35,884 nucleotides of DNA from CAYRXM01 sp964428175 (GCA_964428175.1 CAYRXM010000039.1:1-35884); one strand, 5' to 3'. Counted from the first letter of the stretch, positions 7,581 to 16,956 are shown. Program-made: numbers and translations. Notes: generated by a model not told the origin, from the sequence alone.

Positions 7581-8831
7581 ATGAAAAAACTACGACATCA
7601 ATTTGGACGCCTGTTTCATCGGCTGTGGTTCTACCTGGCCCTCTTTGGACCCGGCTTGATCACCGCCAGCGCCGACAACGATGCGCCGGGCATCGCCACC
7701 TATTCGATGGCCGGCTCGACCTACGGCTACCGGTTTCTGTGGTTGATCCTGCTCGTGACGGTGGGCGAAGTGGTGGTGCAAGAGATGGCGGCACGCATGG
7801 GCGCCGTGACCGGCAAGGGCGCCGCCGACCTGATCCGCGAGCGCTTTGGCGTGCGGGTGACGGCCTTTGCCATGCTCTGCCTGCTGCTGGCCAACCTGGG
7901 CACCACCATCGCCCAGTTCGCCGGCATCGCCGCCGCCAGCGAGCTGCTGGGCGTGAGCCGCTACATCGCCGTGCCGCTGCTGGCGCTGTTTGTGGGGTTT
8001 ATCGTCCTGCGTGGCTCTTACCGCTACGTGGAAAAGGTGCTGCTGGTGCTCTGCCTGTCGGCGTTGAGCTACGTGGTGACCGCCTTTTTGCTGCGCCCAC
8101 CGTGGGCTGAGATCGCCCGCCAGGCGGTCACGCCCTCCTTCCAGGGCGGTACCGACTATGTCCTGGCCGTGCTGGCCACGGTCGGCACCACGATTACTCC
8201 CTGGGGGATCGTCTACATCCAGGCTTCGGTGGCCGATAAGGGGGTGACGCTGGACGAATACCGCTATACCCGTTTGGACGTGATCAGCGGCGCGGCGTGG
8301 GGCAATGTGGTCTCGGCCTTCATCGTCATCTGCACGGCGGCGACGCTGTTTGTGTCCAACACCCCCGTCGAGACGGCCGAGCAAGCTGCGCTGGCCCTGG
8401 CGCCACTTGCTGGAGCGGGCGCGCGCTACCTGTTCTCGGTGGGCCTGCTGGGCGCGTCGATCCTGGCCGCGTCGGTGCTGCCACTGTCGACCACCTATGC
8501 GATCTGCGAAGCCTTTGGCTGGGAACGTGGACTGGACCATTCGGGAAAGGAGGCGCCGATCTTTTATGCGCTGTACGTAACGATGATCGCCATTGGCGTG
8601 GTGGTGGTGCTCATCCCCGGCATCCCGCTCTTTGGGCTGATGGTGCTGTCGCAGTCGTTCAACGCGATCCTGCTGCCGGTGCTGCTGGTGCTGGTGCTGC
8701 GCCTGGCTAACAGCCAGCGGGTGATGGGCAACTGGGTGAACAAAGGGTGGCAGAACGTGATGGCCTGGGCGCTGACCGGGGCCATCGCCTGCGTCACCCT
8801 GGTGCTGCTCGCCTCGCCCTGGCTGCGTTGA
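7581..8831 (+). CDS. Nramp-related divalent-metal transporter with altered metal-site motifs
   Basis: A polytopic membrane protein of 416 residues. The first helix has GPGLITASADNDAPGIAT, where classical Nramp proteins have a DPGN metal-binding motif. The sixth-helix signature reads GTTITPWG, where classical members have a methionine-proline-histidine (A..MPH). The selectivity methionine is thus Thr206 and the histidine is Trp208. Loss of the soft methionine ligand is expected to favour hard ions such as Mg2+ over Mn2+/Fe2+. That is an inference, supported by the MgtE-N/CBS neighbour. The ATG has GGGGAGGA upstream and the gene lies 14 bases after its partner. The PIG-L gene follows 23 bases later. 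Confidence 0.85.
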   Translation: MKKLRHQFGRLFHRLWFYLALFGPGLITASADNDAPGIATYSMAGSTYGYRFLWLILLVTVGEVVVQEMAARMGAVTGKGAADLIRERFGVRVTAFAMLCLLLANLGTTIAQFAGIAAASELLGVSRYIAVPLLALFVGFIVLRGSYRYVEKVLLVLCLSALSYVVTAFLLRPPWAEIARQAVTPSFQGGTDYVLAVLATVGTTITPWGIVYIQASVADKGVTLDEYRYTRLDVISGAAWGNVVSAFIVICTAATLFVSNTPVETAEQAALALAPLAGAGARYLFSVGLLGASILAASVLPLSTTYAICEAFGWERGLDHSGKEAPIFYALYVTMIAIGVVVVLIPGIPLFGLMVLSQSFNAILLPVLLVLVLRLANSQRVMGNWVNKGWQNVMAWALTGAIACVTLVLLASPWLR

Positions 8832-8854
8832 TCTCGGAACGGATTACGGGTAGA

Positions 8855-10384
8855 ATGGACGTCATAAACGACTCAAACATCATTCTGGCGTTTCGAAATT
8901 GGGCGTTTGCTTTGGGCCGATTCTTGTGCCGGCTGTGGCACTCGCACCGCGTGCGCAGCGCGGGTGTCGCCCTGGCTCTGGTGATGATCTTGGGCGTCGT
9001 CGATTACGAACGCTATCTATCCGGTTCTGACCTCCCGTTGGAGGACTATCCGGCGTTCTCGCTCGGCGAGTATCAGCGGCTGATCGTCTTTGCCCCACAC
9101 TGCGACGATGAGGTGTTGGGGGCAGCCGGATTGATCCAGGCCGCGTTGCGACAGGATATAGAGGTGCGTATTGTGATCGCCACCCACGGCGACGGCTATC
9201 TTTTTGCCACGATGGACGAGTTCAAGCGTGCTTTCCCGCGTCCGCAGGACTTTATCAGCATGGGCGAACGCCGCCGCCAGGAATCGCTGGATGCGCTGTC
9301 CAGCCTCGGGTTGCCGCCTCAGGAGGCAACCTTCCTGGGGTATCCCGATCGGGGATTGGCGTCGATGTGGTGGAGCCACTGGGATGACGCGCAGCCTTTT
9401 CGTTCTCCCTACTCGCAGCGCGATCACAGCCCTTACGCGCACATCCGGCAGCCTGGCGCGCCCTACAGCGGCGAGTCGCTGCTCCGCGACCTGCACGGCG
9501 TCCTGGCCGAGTTTCAGCCCGATCTGGTCGTGCTGCCCCATCCCCTGGACGAGCATCCCGACCACCGCGCATTGAGCGCTTTTGTGTCTCTGGCCGTCGA
9601 GTTGGTGCACGCGGATGATCCGGCTTATGATCCGGCGTTGTTGGGCTATCTGGTTCACTATGGGATGTACCCTCAGCACCGCCGCCTGTCGCCGTTGGAT
9701 GGCCTGCGCCCGCCGCGCCAGTTGGAGATCGTTGGCGACTGGACACAATGGATGCTTTCATCGGGTGATGTCGCAGCCAAGCAGCGTGCCGTGAGCGCCT
9801 ACCGCTCCCAGCAGCGCCTGTTAGGAGCTTTCCTGCGCCGTTTTGTGCAGCCCAACGAGCCATTTATGCGAATGGAAGCGGCTACGGTGCTGGGCATCGT
9901 CGAAGCCGAGACCTTGCCCGATGCCGAAGCCGGTGAACCTGTCCAGAGTGCCCAGGCGCTGCCGGAAGAGACCGGCGTGCCGCGCGCCGACGATCCGGTG
10001 CAGGACAGCGTGGTGCGCATCGCGCGCGGCGGCGCCGACATAGCCGGGCTGCGCGTCTTCCGCTGGGGTGACAGCCTGTGGGTGATGCTCGATCTGCAAG
10101 CTCCGGTCAGCCGGGCATACAGCTATCGCCTGCGTGTACGCGTGTTCTCTACAGACAACACCGCCACCTGGCAAGGGCACTATGCGCGAGCCGACACCGA
10201 CACCGTCTGGGCGCGCGGGGACCGGGTGTGGTTCAAGCTCGATCGGGAGGCGCTGGGTGACCCGGACTGGCTGGCCGTCACCGCCGAGACGCGGCAGGGC
10301 GTGACGCTCGACCACACGGCCTGGCACCTGATCCGCTTGACAGAATGGCCGTGGGAGGAATCCGATGCAGATGGGCAGGAGTGA
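8855..10384 (+). CDS. PIG-L family (GlcNAc-type) deacetylase with C-terminal beta domain
   Basis: A 509-residue protein with an N-terminal membrane segment (about 28-50). The PIG-L/LmbE fold follows (about 70-290), with the metal-binding motif FAPHCDDEVLGA (family norm PHPDDE) and the second motif LPHPLDEHPDHRA. The family hydrolyses N-acetyl groups from GlcNAc-lipids, mycothiol precursors and similar substrates using Zn2+. The C-terminal 100-odd residues look like an additional beta-sandwich of unknown role. The anchor suggests action at the membrane, consistent with the nearby glycosyltransferase and UPF0104 genes. Start: the frame is open to 8747 inside the Nramp gene, and the ATG at 8855 is the first after that stop. 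Its ribosome site is weak. The PHC for PHP substitution is conservative and does not remove the metal ligands. Confidence 0.82.
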   Translation: MDVINDSNIILAFRNWAFALGRFLCRLWHSHRVRSAGVALALVMILGVVDYERYLSGSDLPLEDYPAFSLGEYQRLIVFAPHCDDEVLGAAGLIQAALRQDIEVRIVIATHGDGYLFATMDEFKRAFPRPQDFISMGERRRQESLDALSSLGLPPQEATFLGYPDRGLASMWWSHWDDAQPFRSPYSQRDHSPYAHIRQPGAPYSGESLLRDLHGVLAEFQPDLVVLPHPLDEHPDHRALSAFVSLAVELVHADDPAYDPALLGYLVHYGMYPQHRRLSPLDGLRPPRQLEIVGDWTQWMLSSGDVAAKQRAVSAYRSQQRLLGAFLRRFVQPNEPFMRMEAATVLGIVEAETLPDAEAGEPVQSAQALPEETGVPRADDPVQDSVVRIARGGADIAGLRVFRWGDSLWVMLDLQAPVSRAYSYRLRVRVFSTDNTATWQGHYARADTDTVWARGDRVWFKLDREALGDPDWLAVTAETRQGVTLDHTAWHLIRLTEWPWEESDADGQE

Positions 10385-11081
10385 GTGTCCTTGGCGCATC
10401 CGACCTTATGAGCGGCGCGATCGCGCCGCGGTCTGGCAGCTGGCTGCCGACACGGCCTTTTTCGGCGCGCCGGTGGAGGCATTCCTCGACGACCGGCGGC
10501 TCTTTTGCGATGCGTTTTACGCCTACTACACTGACCTGGAACCGGAGCATGCCTGGGTGGCTGCGGCCGGGCCACAAGTGGTCGGGTTCGTCGTCGGCAG
10601 CGTGGATATGCGGCGACGAAACCGGCGTTGGCGGCGTGAGATGCTGCCGCGTGTCTTGAAACGCGCGCTGTGCGGCGGCTACCGGCTGGGACGGCGCACC
10701 ACGCGGTATGGCTGGCGTGGTCTGGCAGCAGCACTGCGCGGAGAAGTGCCGCGCGTCGATCTGGACGCTTATCCGGCGCACCTGCACATCAACGTCGACG
10801 GACACTGGCGCGGACAGGGCATCGGATATGCCTTGATCCAGACCTGTCTGGCCCGCTTTTGGGCCGAGGGCGTATCCGGCGTACACCTGAACACGACCAG
10901 CTTGAACGAGGCGGCCTGCCATCTGTATGAAAAGGTCGGATTCCACGTGTTGGATGCCCGTAAAACCACACTCTGGCGCGGCCTGATCGACGAGCCGGTC
11001 GAGAACCGGGTCTACGGCATCGTGTCGGCCTGGTGGATATCCCCCCGGCCACGGCCGCGCGTTTTGAAGGAGGAGGTATGA
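10365..11081 (+). CDS. GNAT-family N-acetyltransferase
   Basis: A 238-residue protein with an N-terminal GNAT beginning (WRIRPYERRDRAAVWQLA) and the acetyl-CoA loop HWRGQGIGYALI (about 147-158). The typical end is LNEAACHLYEKVGFHVL. The spacer between the N-terminal strands and the CoA loop is long and basic (RRRNRRWRREMLPRVLKRAL). GNAT enzymes transfer acyl groups to amines, and the substrate cannot be told from sequence. The start overlaps the PIG-L gene by 20 bases and has GGAGG eight bases upstream. The stop overlaps the histidine kinase start (ATGA). An acetylase directly after a deacetylase suggests both act on the same amino-sugar or lipid. Confidence 0.82.
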   Translation: MQMGRSECPWRIRPYERRDRAAVWQLAADTAFFGAPVEAFLDDRRLFCDAFYAYYTDLEPEHAWVAAAGPQVVGFVVGSVDMRRRNRRWRREMLPRVLKRALCGGYRLGRRTTRYGWRGLAAALRGEVPRVDLDAYPAHLHINVDGHWRGQGIGYALIQTCLARFWAEGVSGVHLNTTSLNEAACHLYEKVGFHVLDARKTTLWRGLIDEPVENRVYGIVSAWWISPRPRPRVLKEEV

Positions 11082-13354
11082 CCGCATTACCGGGCATCCG
11101 GCGTGCCAGTCTGCGCACCAAGATCATCGTCTGGGCGTTTGTGCCCACGGCGATTCTGCTGAACCTGATCACCTGGTTTACCTTTTACACCTACCAAAAA
11201 GTCACCGAAGAATTGGTCGTCGAACGAAACCGCGAGCTGACGCGCCTGCTGGCCGAACAGCTTTCCACCCTCCTGACCGACTATGCCGACCTGCTCGTCG
11301 ACCTGGCCGCGCAGCCGGAGATCTATGCCGGTGATGCGTCTGCCCGGCAGGCTATCCTGGCATCGTCGTCAACCGGCCTACGCGTCTTTGATGGCGGCGT
11401 TGCCCTTCTCGACCTGGACGGGAATGTGATCGCGGCGAACGAGCCGCTCCAGTCCGTGGTGGGGCAGAACTGGTCGGATCGGCCATGCGCAGATATTCGG
11501 GATGGAAGCGCCTTTCAGTTTTCCAACATCCAGGAACCTGGTCCGCGCGGCCCGGCGGCCCTGGCCCTGACCGTGCCGGTCTGGATGCCCGACGGAAGGC
11601 ATGCGGGAACCCTGGTTGGTCTGTTCGAGATCGACGCGGACGCCGCAGATGGCTTGCCCCCATTCTACATGGCCCTCTTGCGCGAGATGCGCGGCTGGGC
11701 CGGAGGCGATTTCTACCTGGTGGACGGGGCGGGGCGGGCGATTTACCACACGCATGCCGCGCGTATCGATGAGGCGATGACCGCCCAGGATGGCGTGCGT
11801 CAGTTGCTGGCCGGGCAGACCGGCGCCTTTCGCACCCGCGACCTGGCCGGAGTCAAGATCGTGATCGGCTTTGCGCCGGTGGCGGAGACGCCCTGGGGGC
11901 TGGTGACGGAAGACGATTGGGAAGGGTTGGCCGCGACCAGTCAACGCTACCGGCAGGTGTTGGCCGTCTTTTTGTTGATCGGGCTGCTGGCCCCCGTGCT
12001 GCTGGTGGTGCTGGGCGTGCGGCAGATCACCCGGCCGATCCGCGACCTGACCGGCGCGGCACAGGATGTGGCCGAGGGCAACTTTGATCAAAAGATCGTC
12101 GCCGAGACGGGAGATGAACTGCAGGATCTGGCCGATCAGTTCAACTGGATGGCTGCCCGGCTGCGTGAGTTGTATGCGAACCTGGAGCAGCGCGTGGCCG
12201 ATCGCACGCGGGAGCTGTCGGCGCTGTACCAGGTGGCCACCGTCGCCCGTGCATCGCTCGACCTGGACGAGATCCTGGCCCGATCGCTGGATCAGGTGTT
12301 GGCGGTGATGGACTGCGAGATAGGGATGATCCATTTGCTCGACGAAGAGAGTGGGACGCTGCGTTTGGCGGCGTGGCGTGGCATTTCGTCAGATGCATTG
12401 GCTCGGGCCGCGGTAGCACCGATGGAACAGGGATTGATCGCCTGGGTGTTCGAGCAAGGGGAGCCGGTGATCGTGCTCCGCATAGCCGACAGCCCGCATC
12501 CGTTTCTCGTCTTTTCTACGACAGGCGACCAGACTTACGCAGGTGCGCCCATGCGGACGACAGAGCGGGCGGTGGGGGTGTTAAGCATCATCGGCGTGGC
12601 CGGACAACAGTTTGATGCCGACGATCGCGCGCTGCTGGCCGCCGTCACCGATCAGATCGCCGTGACGGTGGAAAACGTCCGCCTGCGCGCCGAGGCCGAG
12701 CAGGTGGCGCTGCTCCAGGAACGCGAGCGGCTGGCGCGCGACCTGCACGACTCGGTCACCCAGTCGCTGTACAGCTTGACCCTGTGGATCGAGGCCGGGC
12801 AGCGCTCGGCCCGGGCAGGCGACCTGGCCCACGTGGAGGAGTACCTGGAGCGGCTTGAAGAGGGCACGCGCCAGGCGGTCCGCGACATGCGCCTGCTGGT
12901 CTACGAGCTGCGCCCGCCGGCCCTGGAAGACGAAGGGTTGGTCGGCGCGCTGCAAGAGCGCCTGGATGCGGTGGAAAAGCGATCGGGCATCCAGGTCCAG
13001 CTAGAGGTCCAGGGCGACCTCGATCTGCCAGCCGAAATCGAAGAAGGGCTATATCGCATCGCCCAGGAGGCACTGAACAACGCCCTCAAACACGCCGGAG
13101 CCTCGGCCATTATCGTGCGGCTGCACGCGGGGAGTGAAGTCGAACTGGAGATTGCCGACGACGGAGCCGGTTTTGACCACCACGCCACCAGCGATATGGG
13201 CGGGATGGGGCTGGCGAACATGCAGCAGCGGGCCGCCCAGCTGGGGGGAGCGCTGCGCATCGTCTCAACGCCAGGGCGGGGCACACGTGTGCGGGCTGCG
13301 ATTCCCAGGAACGTGCCTGTCACACCACAGATGGGAGAAGAAAAAGATGAGTGA
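11078..13354 (+). CDS. Sensor histidine kinase (extracytoplasmic sensor-HAMP-GAF-HisKA_3-HATPase)
   Basis: A 758-residue protein. It has TM1 (about 15-38), a large extracytoplasmic cache-like sensor (about 45-285), TM2 (about 293-315), HAMP (about 316-368), a GAF domain (about 385-535), and a NarL-type dimerisation domain with phospho-acceptor His557 in RDLHDSVTQSL. The HATPase domain follows (about 645-745, with EALNNALKHAG, DDGAGF and GMGLANM). It autophosphorylates and passes phosphate to the adjacent response regulator. The ATG at 11078 has AAGGAGGAGG upstream and overlaps the GNAT stop, so the longer frame to 11033 is rejected. The sensor ligand is unknown. Confidence 0.92.
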   Translation: MTALPGIRRASLRTKIIVWAFVPTAILLNLITWFTFYTYQKVTEELVVERNRELTRLLAEQLSTLLTDYADLLVDLAAQPEIYAGDASARQAILASSSTGLRVFDGGVALLDLDGNVIAANEPLQSVVGQNWSDRPCADIRDGSAFQFSNIQEPGPRGPAALALTVPVWMPDGRHAGTLVGLFEIDADAADGLPPFYMALLREMRGWAGGDFYLVDGAGRAIYHTHAARIDEAMTAQDGVRQLLAGQTGAFRTRDLAGVKIVIGFAPVAETPWGLVTEDDWEGLAATSQRYRQVLAVFLLIGLLAPVLLVVLGVRQITRPIRDLTGAAQDVAEGNFDQKIVAETGDELQDLADQFNWMAARLRELYANLEQRVADRTRELSALYQVATVARASLDLDEILARSLDQVLAVMDCEIGMIHLLDEESGTLRLAAWRGISSDALARAAVAPMEQGLIAWVFEQGEPVIVLRIADSPHPFLVFSTTGDQTYAGAPMRTTERAVGVLSIIGVAGQQFDADDRALLAAVTDQIAVTVENVRLRAEAEQVALLQERERLARDLHDSVTQSLYSLTLWIEAGQRSARAGDLAHVEEYLERLEEGTRQAVRDMRLLVYELRPPALEDEGLVGALQERLDAVEKRSGIQVQLEVQGDLDLPAEIEEGLYRIAQEALNNALKHAGASAIIVRLHAGSEVELEIADDGAGFDHHATSDMGGMGLANMQQRAAQLGGALRIVSTPGRGTRVRAAIPRNVPVTPQMGEEKDE

Positions 13355-13997
13355 CAATATCCGGATTCTGATCGCCGACGACCACACCCTGGTCCGAGCG
13401 GGGCTGTGCGCCTTGCTCGACAGTGAGCCGGGGATGGAGGTGGTGGGTGAGGCCGCGGACGGCATTGATGCCGTCGACAGGGCCGGCACGCTGGCGCCGG
13501 ACGTGATCCTGCTCGACCTGGTGATGCCGCGCAAGGACGGCATCGAGGCGATCACCGAGATCTGCGACGCCGACCCGGGTGCGCGCATCCTCGTCCTGAC
13601 CAGCTATACCGACGACGACAAGGTCTTTCCGGCGATCAAGGCCGGCGCGTTGGGATACCTGCTCAAGGATTCAGAGCCGCACGAGCTGCTGCAGGCGATC
13701 CGCAGCGTCTATGCCGGGGAACCTTCGCTGGCGCCGACGATCGCCCGCAAGCTGATGCGCGAACTGCAGCGGCCGCCCGACCTGCCTCCTGCCGAACAAC
13801 CCCTTTCGGAGCGAGAGGTGCAGGTGCTGCGGCTGGTCGCGCAGGGGCTGTCGAACAAAGAGATCGCCGACCGGATCGTGGTCAGCGAGCGGACGGTGCG
13901 CGCCCACGTGAGCAACATCCTGAACAAGCTGCACCTGGCCAACCGCACGCAGGCTGCTCTGTATGCGATCCGGGAGGGGTTGAGCGATGCCACCTGA
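13347..13997 (+). CDS. NarL/LuxR-type response regulator
   Basis: A 216-residue regulator: receiver domain (about 4-120) with acidic pair D11/D12, phospho-acceptor D57 (LLDLVMP) and lysine in YLLKDSEP. The LuxR-type helix-turn-helix follows (about 150-205, LSEREVQVLRLVAQGLSNKE and RTVRAHVSNIL). It binds DNA as a dimer after phosphorylation by the upstream kinase. The start overlaps the kinase stop by eight bases, which fixes the pairing. The stop overlaps the next gene by 11 bases. Targets are unknown, but the operon itself is a reasonable candidate. Confidence 0.93.
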   Translation: MSDNIRILIADDHTLVRAGLCALLDSEPGMEVVGEAADGIDAVDRAGTLAPDVILLDLVMPRKDGIEAITEICDADPGARILVLTSYTDDDKVFPAIKAGALGYLLKDSEPHELLQAIRSVYAGEPSLAPTIARKLMRELQRPPDLPPAEQPLSEREVQVLRLVAQGLSNKEIADRIVVSERTVRAHVSNILNKLHLANRTQAALYAIREGLSDAT

Positions 13998-14751
13998 TCG
14001 CTGCTCGAGGAAGGACTTGAACGGCACTGAATGCGGCATAGGATTTCCGGGACCCGTTGCCTGTGTCATACCGGCCTACAACGAGGAACCGCACATTGCA
14101 GATGTTCTCGGTGTCATCTGTAGGGTTCCAGGCCTCCAGAGGATCGTCGTCGTGGACGATGCGTCCAGGGATAACACGGGCGCAGTTGTTCTCTCGTACG
14201 GTGAGTGCGATCCCCGTGTTCGTCTACTGCATCTGTCGCGGAACCGCGGCAAGGGCGGAGCGATGGTTGCAGGAGCAGACGCGAGCGGCTGTGATGTGAT
14301 CGTGTTCCTGGACGCGGACCTGGTAGGGCTCCGGCCGGAGCATGTGTTGTCCCTGATCCAACCGGTCTGTGCCGATGCGTGCAGTATGGCTGTGGGCCTC
14401 TTCGAGGAAGGGCGTGTCTGGACCGATTGGTCTCACCGTGTGACTCCTTTCCTGTCCGGCCAACGCTGCCTGCGGTGGAGCCTGTTTCGATCTACCCCGG
14501 ACCTGGCCGCGGCCCGGTATGGGGCCGAGGTTGCCTTGAGCCTCCACGCGTTTTCCGGCCGGCATAAGGTGGCGACCGTGCCCTGGCCAGGAGTGACCCA
14601 CGTGATGAAGGTGGAGCGAGCCGGGTGGTTGCAGGGATGCATATCGTATCTGTCCATGTATCGCCAGATCATTGCCTATCTGTGGGTACACTTGGGATAC
14701 AGGTGGCCTTTGCGTCGGATTCGGGTCAGGCGTGCACCGGAAGGAATGTGA
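13987..14751 (+). CDS. Family 2 glycosyltransferase
   Basis: A 254-residue GT-A fold protein: CVIPAYNEEPHIADVL (about 26-41), IVVVDDASRDNT (about 53-64), RNRGKGGAM and the metal-binding FLDADL. It is soluble apart from hydrophobic C-terminal helices. GT2 enzymes of this length (dolichol-phosphate-sugar synthase-like) move a sugar from an NDP donor to a lipid or sugar acceptor at the inner membrane face. The start overlaps the response regulator by 11 bases. With the PIG-L and UPF0104 genes around it, glycolipid synthesis is a reasonable inference. The acceptor is unknown. Confidence 0.85.
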   Translation: MPPDRCSRKDLNGTECGIGFPGPVACVIPAYNEEPHIADVLGVICRVPGLQRIVVVDDASRDNTGAVVLSYGECDPRVRLLHLSRNRGKGGAMVAGADASGCDVIVFLDADLVGLRPEHVLSLIQPVCADACSMAVGLFEEGRVWTDWSHRVTPFLSGQRCLRWSLFRSTPDLAAARYGAEVALSLHAFSGRHKVATVPWPGVTHVMKVERAGWLQGCISYLSMYRQIIAYLWVHLGYRWPLRRIRVRRAPEGM

Positions 14752-14823
14752 AAAGGGCGTGGGGCACACCGTAGATCGTTCTGTTCGCAGCAATACAAGA
14801 CCTGCTGAACAGGGAGGGGTCTG

Positions 14824-15930
14824 TTGAAACGTCACTGGCTGCTGTGGCTGTTGACCATTGCTTTTTTCTGGACAGCGGTCACGCGCCTGACCGAGATCGA
14901 GGCGCTGATCGGGACGCTCTCTCGAGGTCGATGGGAGTGGGTGCTGGTGGCAGCCGTGCTGCAAATGGCGTACTATGCCGCATTTGCGGCGCTGTATCAG
15001 TCTGCCTTCCATGTGGTCGGGGTCGAGAGCCGGATCGGTCAGCTCTTCCCGGTGGTCTTGGCCGCGGTGTTTGTCACTGCGGTTGCGCCATCCGGCGGCG
15101 CCAGTGCTGCCGCACTCCTGATAAACGATGCAGCCCGGAGGCGGCAGTCGACGGCTCGCGCCGCGGCTGGCTTTTTGCTGGCGAGGGTGGCCAATTTCAG
15201 CACATTTATCCTGGTCCTGATCGCCGGGCTGATCTATCTCTTTTCGCAGCGCACGCTGCAGACGTATCAGATCGCAGGCGCGGCGCTCCTGGTAGGGCTC
15301 ACCATCGTCCAGGGGGGATTGCTGGCGCTGGGCCTCCGGCATCCCGCATGGTTGCACCGGAGCTTGGGCCGGGTACAGCGTGGGCTGAACGGGGTGAGCT
15401 GCCGGCTCGGGCGATCGGTACGGCTGCCCGACGGATGGGCCGGGCGTGTCACGGTCGAGTTGAGGGGGGCGGCGGTCGCCATTGCGGCTCACCCATGGCA
15501 CCTGGCCCGCTTACTGGCCGTGAGCTTAGCCGTTCAGTTTGTCGACCTGGCCTGTCTCTGCGCACTGTTCCGGGCGTTTCGCCAGCCCGTCGGACCGGGC
15601 GCCCTGGTAGCGGGATACGCGATCGGCATTCTGTTCTGGATCGTCTCGATCACACCCCAAGGGATTGGAGCCGTCGAGGGAGTTATGGCGCTCACGTATA
15701 CGTCTCTTCACATCCCCGCGGAGAAGGCCATCGCAGTTGCTCTGATGTTTCGGGGATTGACCCTATGGCTGCCGCTGGCCGTCGGTTTTTTCGCATTGCG
15801 GCGGCTGGAGCCGTTTTCTCCTCCGGAAAGGGGATGGTGGGGCCCGTTCCTCCTGTCTACCGCTCTGTTGCTCGTTGCGCTGCTGATCGGTCACTTTGAA
15901 CGCTGGTGGCCGTTTGCCCAGGGCAATTAG
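14824..15930 (+). CDS. UPF0104 / lysylphosphatidylglycerol-synthase-type membrane protein
   Basis: A 368-residue, strongly hydrophobic protein with eight or so membrane segments. The family pattern includes VTAVAPSGGASAAALL and SITPQGIGAVEGVMALTY, both typical of the flippase-like half of MprF and of free-standing UPF0104 proteins often found beside glycosyltransferases. It probably flips or handles a lipid product. The aminoacyl-transferase half of MprF is absent. The TTG start is chosen because GGGAGGGG lies immediately upstream and the membrane protein begins MKRHWLLWL. The next gene starts 16 bases after its stop. Confidence 0.82.
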   Translation: MKRHWLLWLLTIAFFWTAVTRLTEIEALIGTLSRGRWEWVLVAAVLQMAYYAAFAALYQSAFHVVGVESRIGQLFPVVLAAVFVTAVAPSGGASAAALLINDAARRRQSTARAAAGFLLARVANFSTFILVLIAGLIYLFSQRTLQTYQIAGAALLVGLTIVQGGLLALGLRHPAWLHRSLGRVQRGLNGVSCRLGRSVRLPDGWAGRVTVELRGAAVAIAAHPWHLARLLAVSLAVQFVDLACLCALFRAFRQPVGPGALVAGYAIGILFWIVSITPQGIGAVEGVMALTYTSLHIPAEKAIAVALMFRGLTLWLPLAVGFFALRRLEPFSPPERGWWGPFLLSTALLLVALLIGHFERWWPFAQGN

Positions 15931-15946
15931 TGGGGAACAGAGTCCA

Positions 15947-16951
15947 ATGCCCGTACTGCTGCCCGTTGGCGCGATCTTGTGGTCGCGCTACAAGATCGTC
16001 GAATTCATCAGCCAGGGCGGCATGGGCGCGATCTACAGGGCGGAGGATCTGAGGCTCGATGGGCGCATATGTGCGGTCAAGGAGATGTGGACGGACACCG
16101 GCACAAGCGACCAAGACGTGGAACAAATTCAACAGCAGTTCTACCGCGAAGCCAGCGTGCTCGCCCGCCTGGATCACCCCAATCTGCCCAAGGTCTCCGA
16201 CTATTTTGCCGAGAGCGGCCGCGACTACCTGGTGATGGACTTTGTGCCGGGCAAGGATCTCAAGCAGGTGATGGAGGAAGCCCGCGAGAAGGGCCGCGCA
16301 TTGGCCGAGAAGCAGGTCCTGGACTGGGCAAGGCAGATACTGGATGCCCTGGAGTGCTTGCACACTCAAGACCCACCGGCCCTGCACCGGGACGTCAAAC
16401 CGGCCAACGTCAGGCTGACCCCCTCCGGCACGGTCAAACTGGTTGATTTCGGCCTGGTCAAGCTGCTGGTACCCGATCAGGATCACACCCTAACCGTCCT
16501 CCAGGGGCGTGGAACGGCCCAGTACACCCCCCTTGAGCAATACGGAGGTGATACGGGTCACACCAGCGTCCGCTCGGATATCTATGCCCTGGGGGCGACA
16601 CTGTATCACCTGCTCACCGGCCAGCCGCCAGCTGATGCCAAATCGCGCTACCTGCGACCCGGATTGTTGGTGCCTCCCACGCAACTGAATCCAGACGTCT
16701 CTCCGCTTATCGAAACTGCCATCCTGCATGCGATGGCCATTCATCCCGATCAGCGTCCCGTCAGCGTGGCCGCGTTCCGCAGAACCTTATTTTCCTCACA
16801 GAGACTCGGGCCGGTCGTCGATCGTGTCGTCGTGCGAGCGACACGGCGCTGGAGCAGTGCGCTGCGCGAGAACGCCTTGCTGCTGCTGTTGGTCATCATC
16901 TTGCTGGTGGCCGCGCTGGTTGCCACGTTCTTGTCACCGTCTTTACCCTAG
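15947..16951 (+). CDS. Membrane-anchored Ser/Thr protein kinase
   Basis: A 334-residue Hanks-type kinase: glycine loop ISQGGMGAIYRAED (about 20), catalytic Lys in CAVKEM, HRDVKPANVRL, DFGLVK and an APE-like TPLEQYGG. A C-terminal membrane segment (about 305-328) leaves almost nothing outside, so it has no obvious sensor domain. The activation loop is complete and the kinase looks active. The ATG at 15947 (MPVLLPVG) follows GGGGA at about ten bases; an upstream TTG in the same frame lies inside the previous gene. Its stop is five bases from the stop of the convergent VirB4-like gene, with no terminator between them. Likely partners are the operon's envelope genes. Confidence 0.88.
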   Translation: MPVLLPVGAILWSRYKIVEFISQGGMGAIYRAEDLRLDGRICAVKEMWTDTGTSDQDVEQIQQQFYREASVLARLDHPNLPKVSDYFAESGRDYLVMDFVPGKDLKQVMEEAREKGRALAEKQVLDWARQILDALECLHTQDPPALHRDVKPANVRLTPSGTVKLVDFGLVKLLVPDQDHTLTVLQGRGTAQYTPLEQYGGDTGHTSVRSDIYALGATLYHLLTGQPPADAKSRYLRPGLLVPPTQLNPDVSPLIETAILHAMAIHPDQRPVSVAAFRRTLFSSQRLGPVVDRVVVRATRRWSSALRENALLLLLVIILLVAALVATFLSPSLP

Positions 16952-16956
16952 AGAGA

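Noticed and set aside
14224..15501. 425-codon minus-strand frame opposite the GT2 and UPF0104 genes
   Set aside because: Both plus-strand genes are well supported by motifs and ribosome sites.
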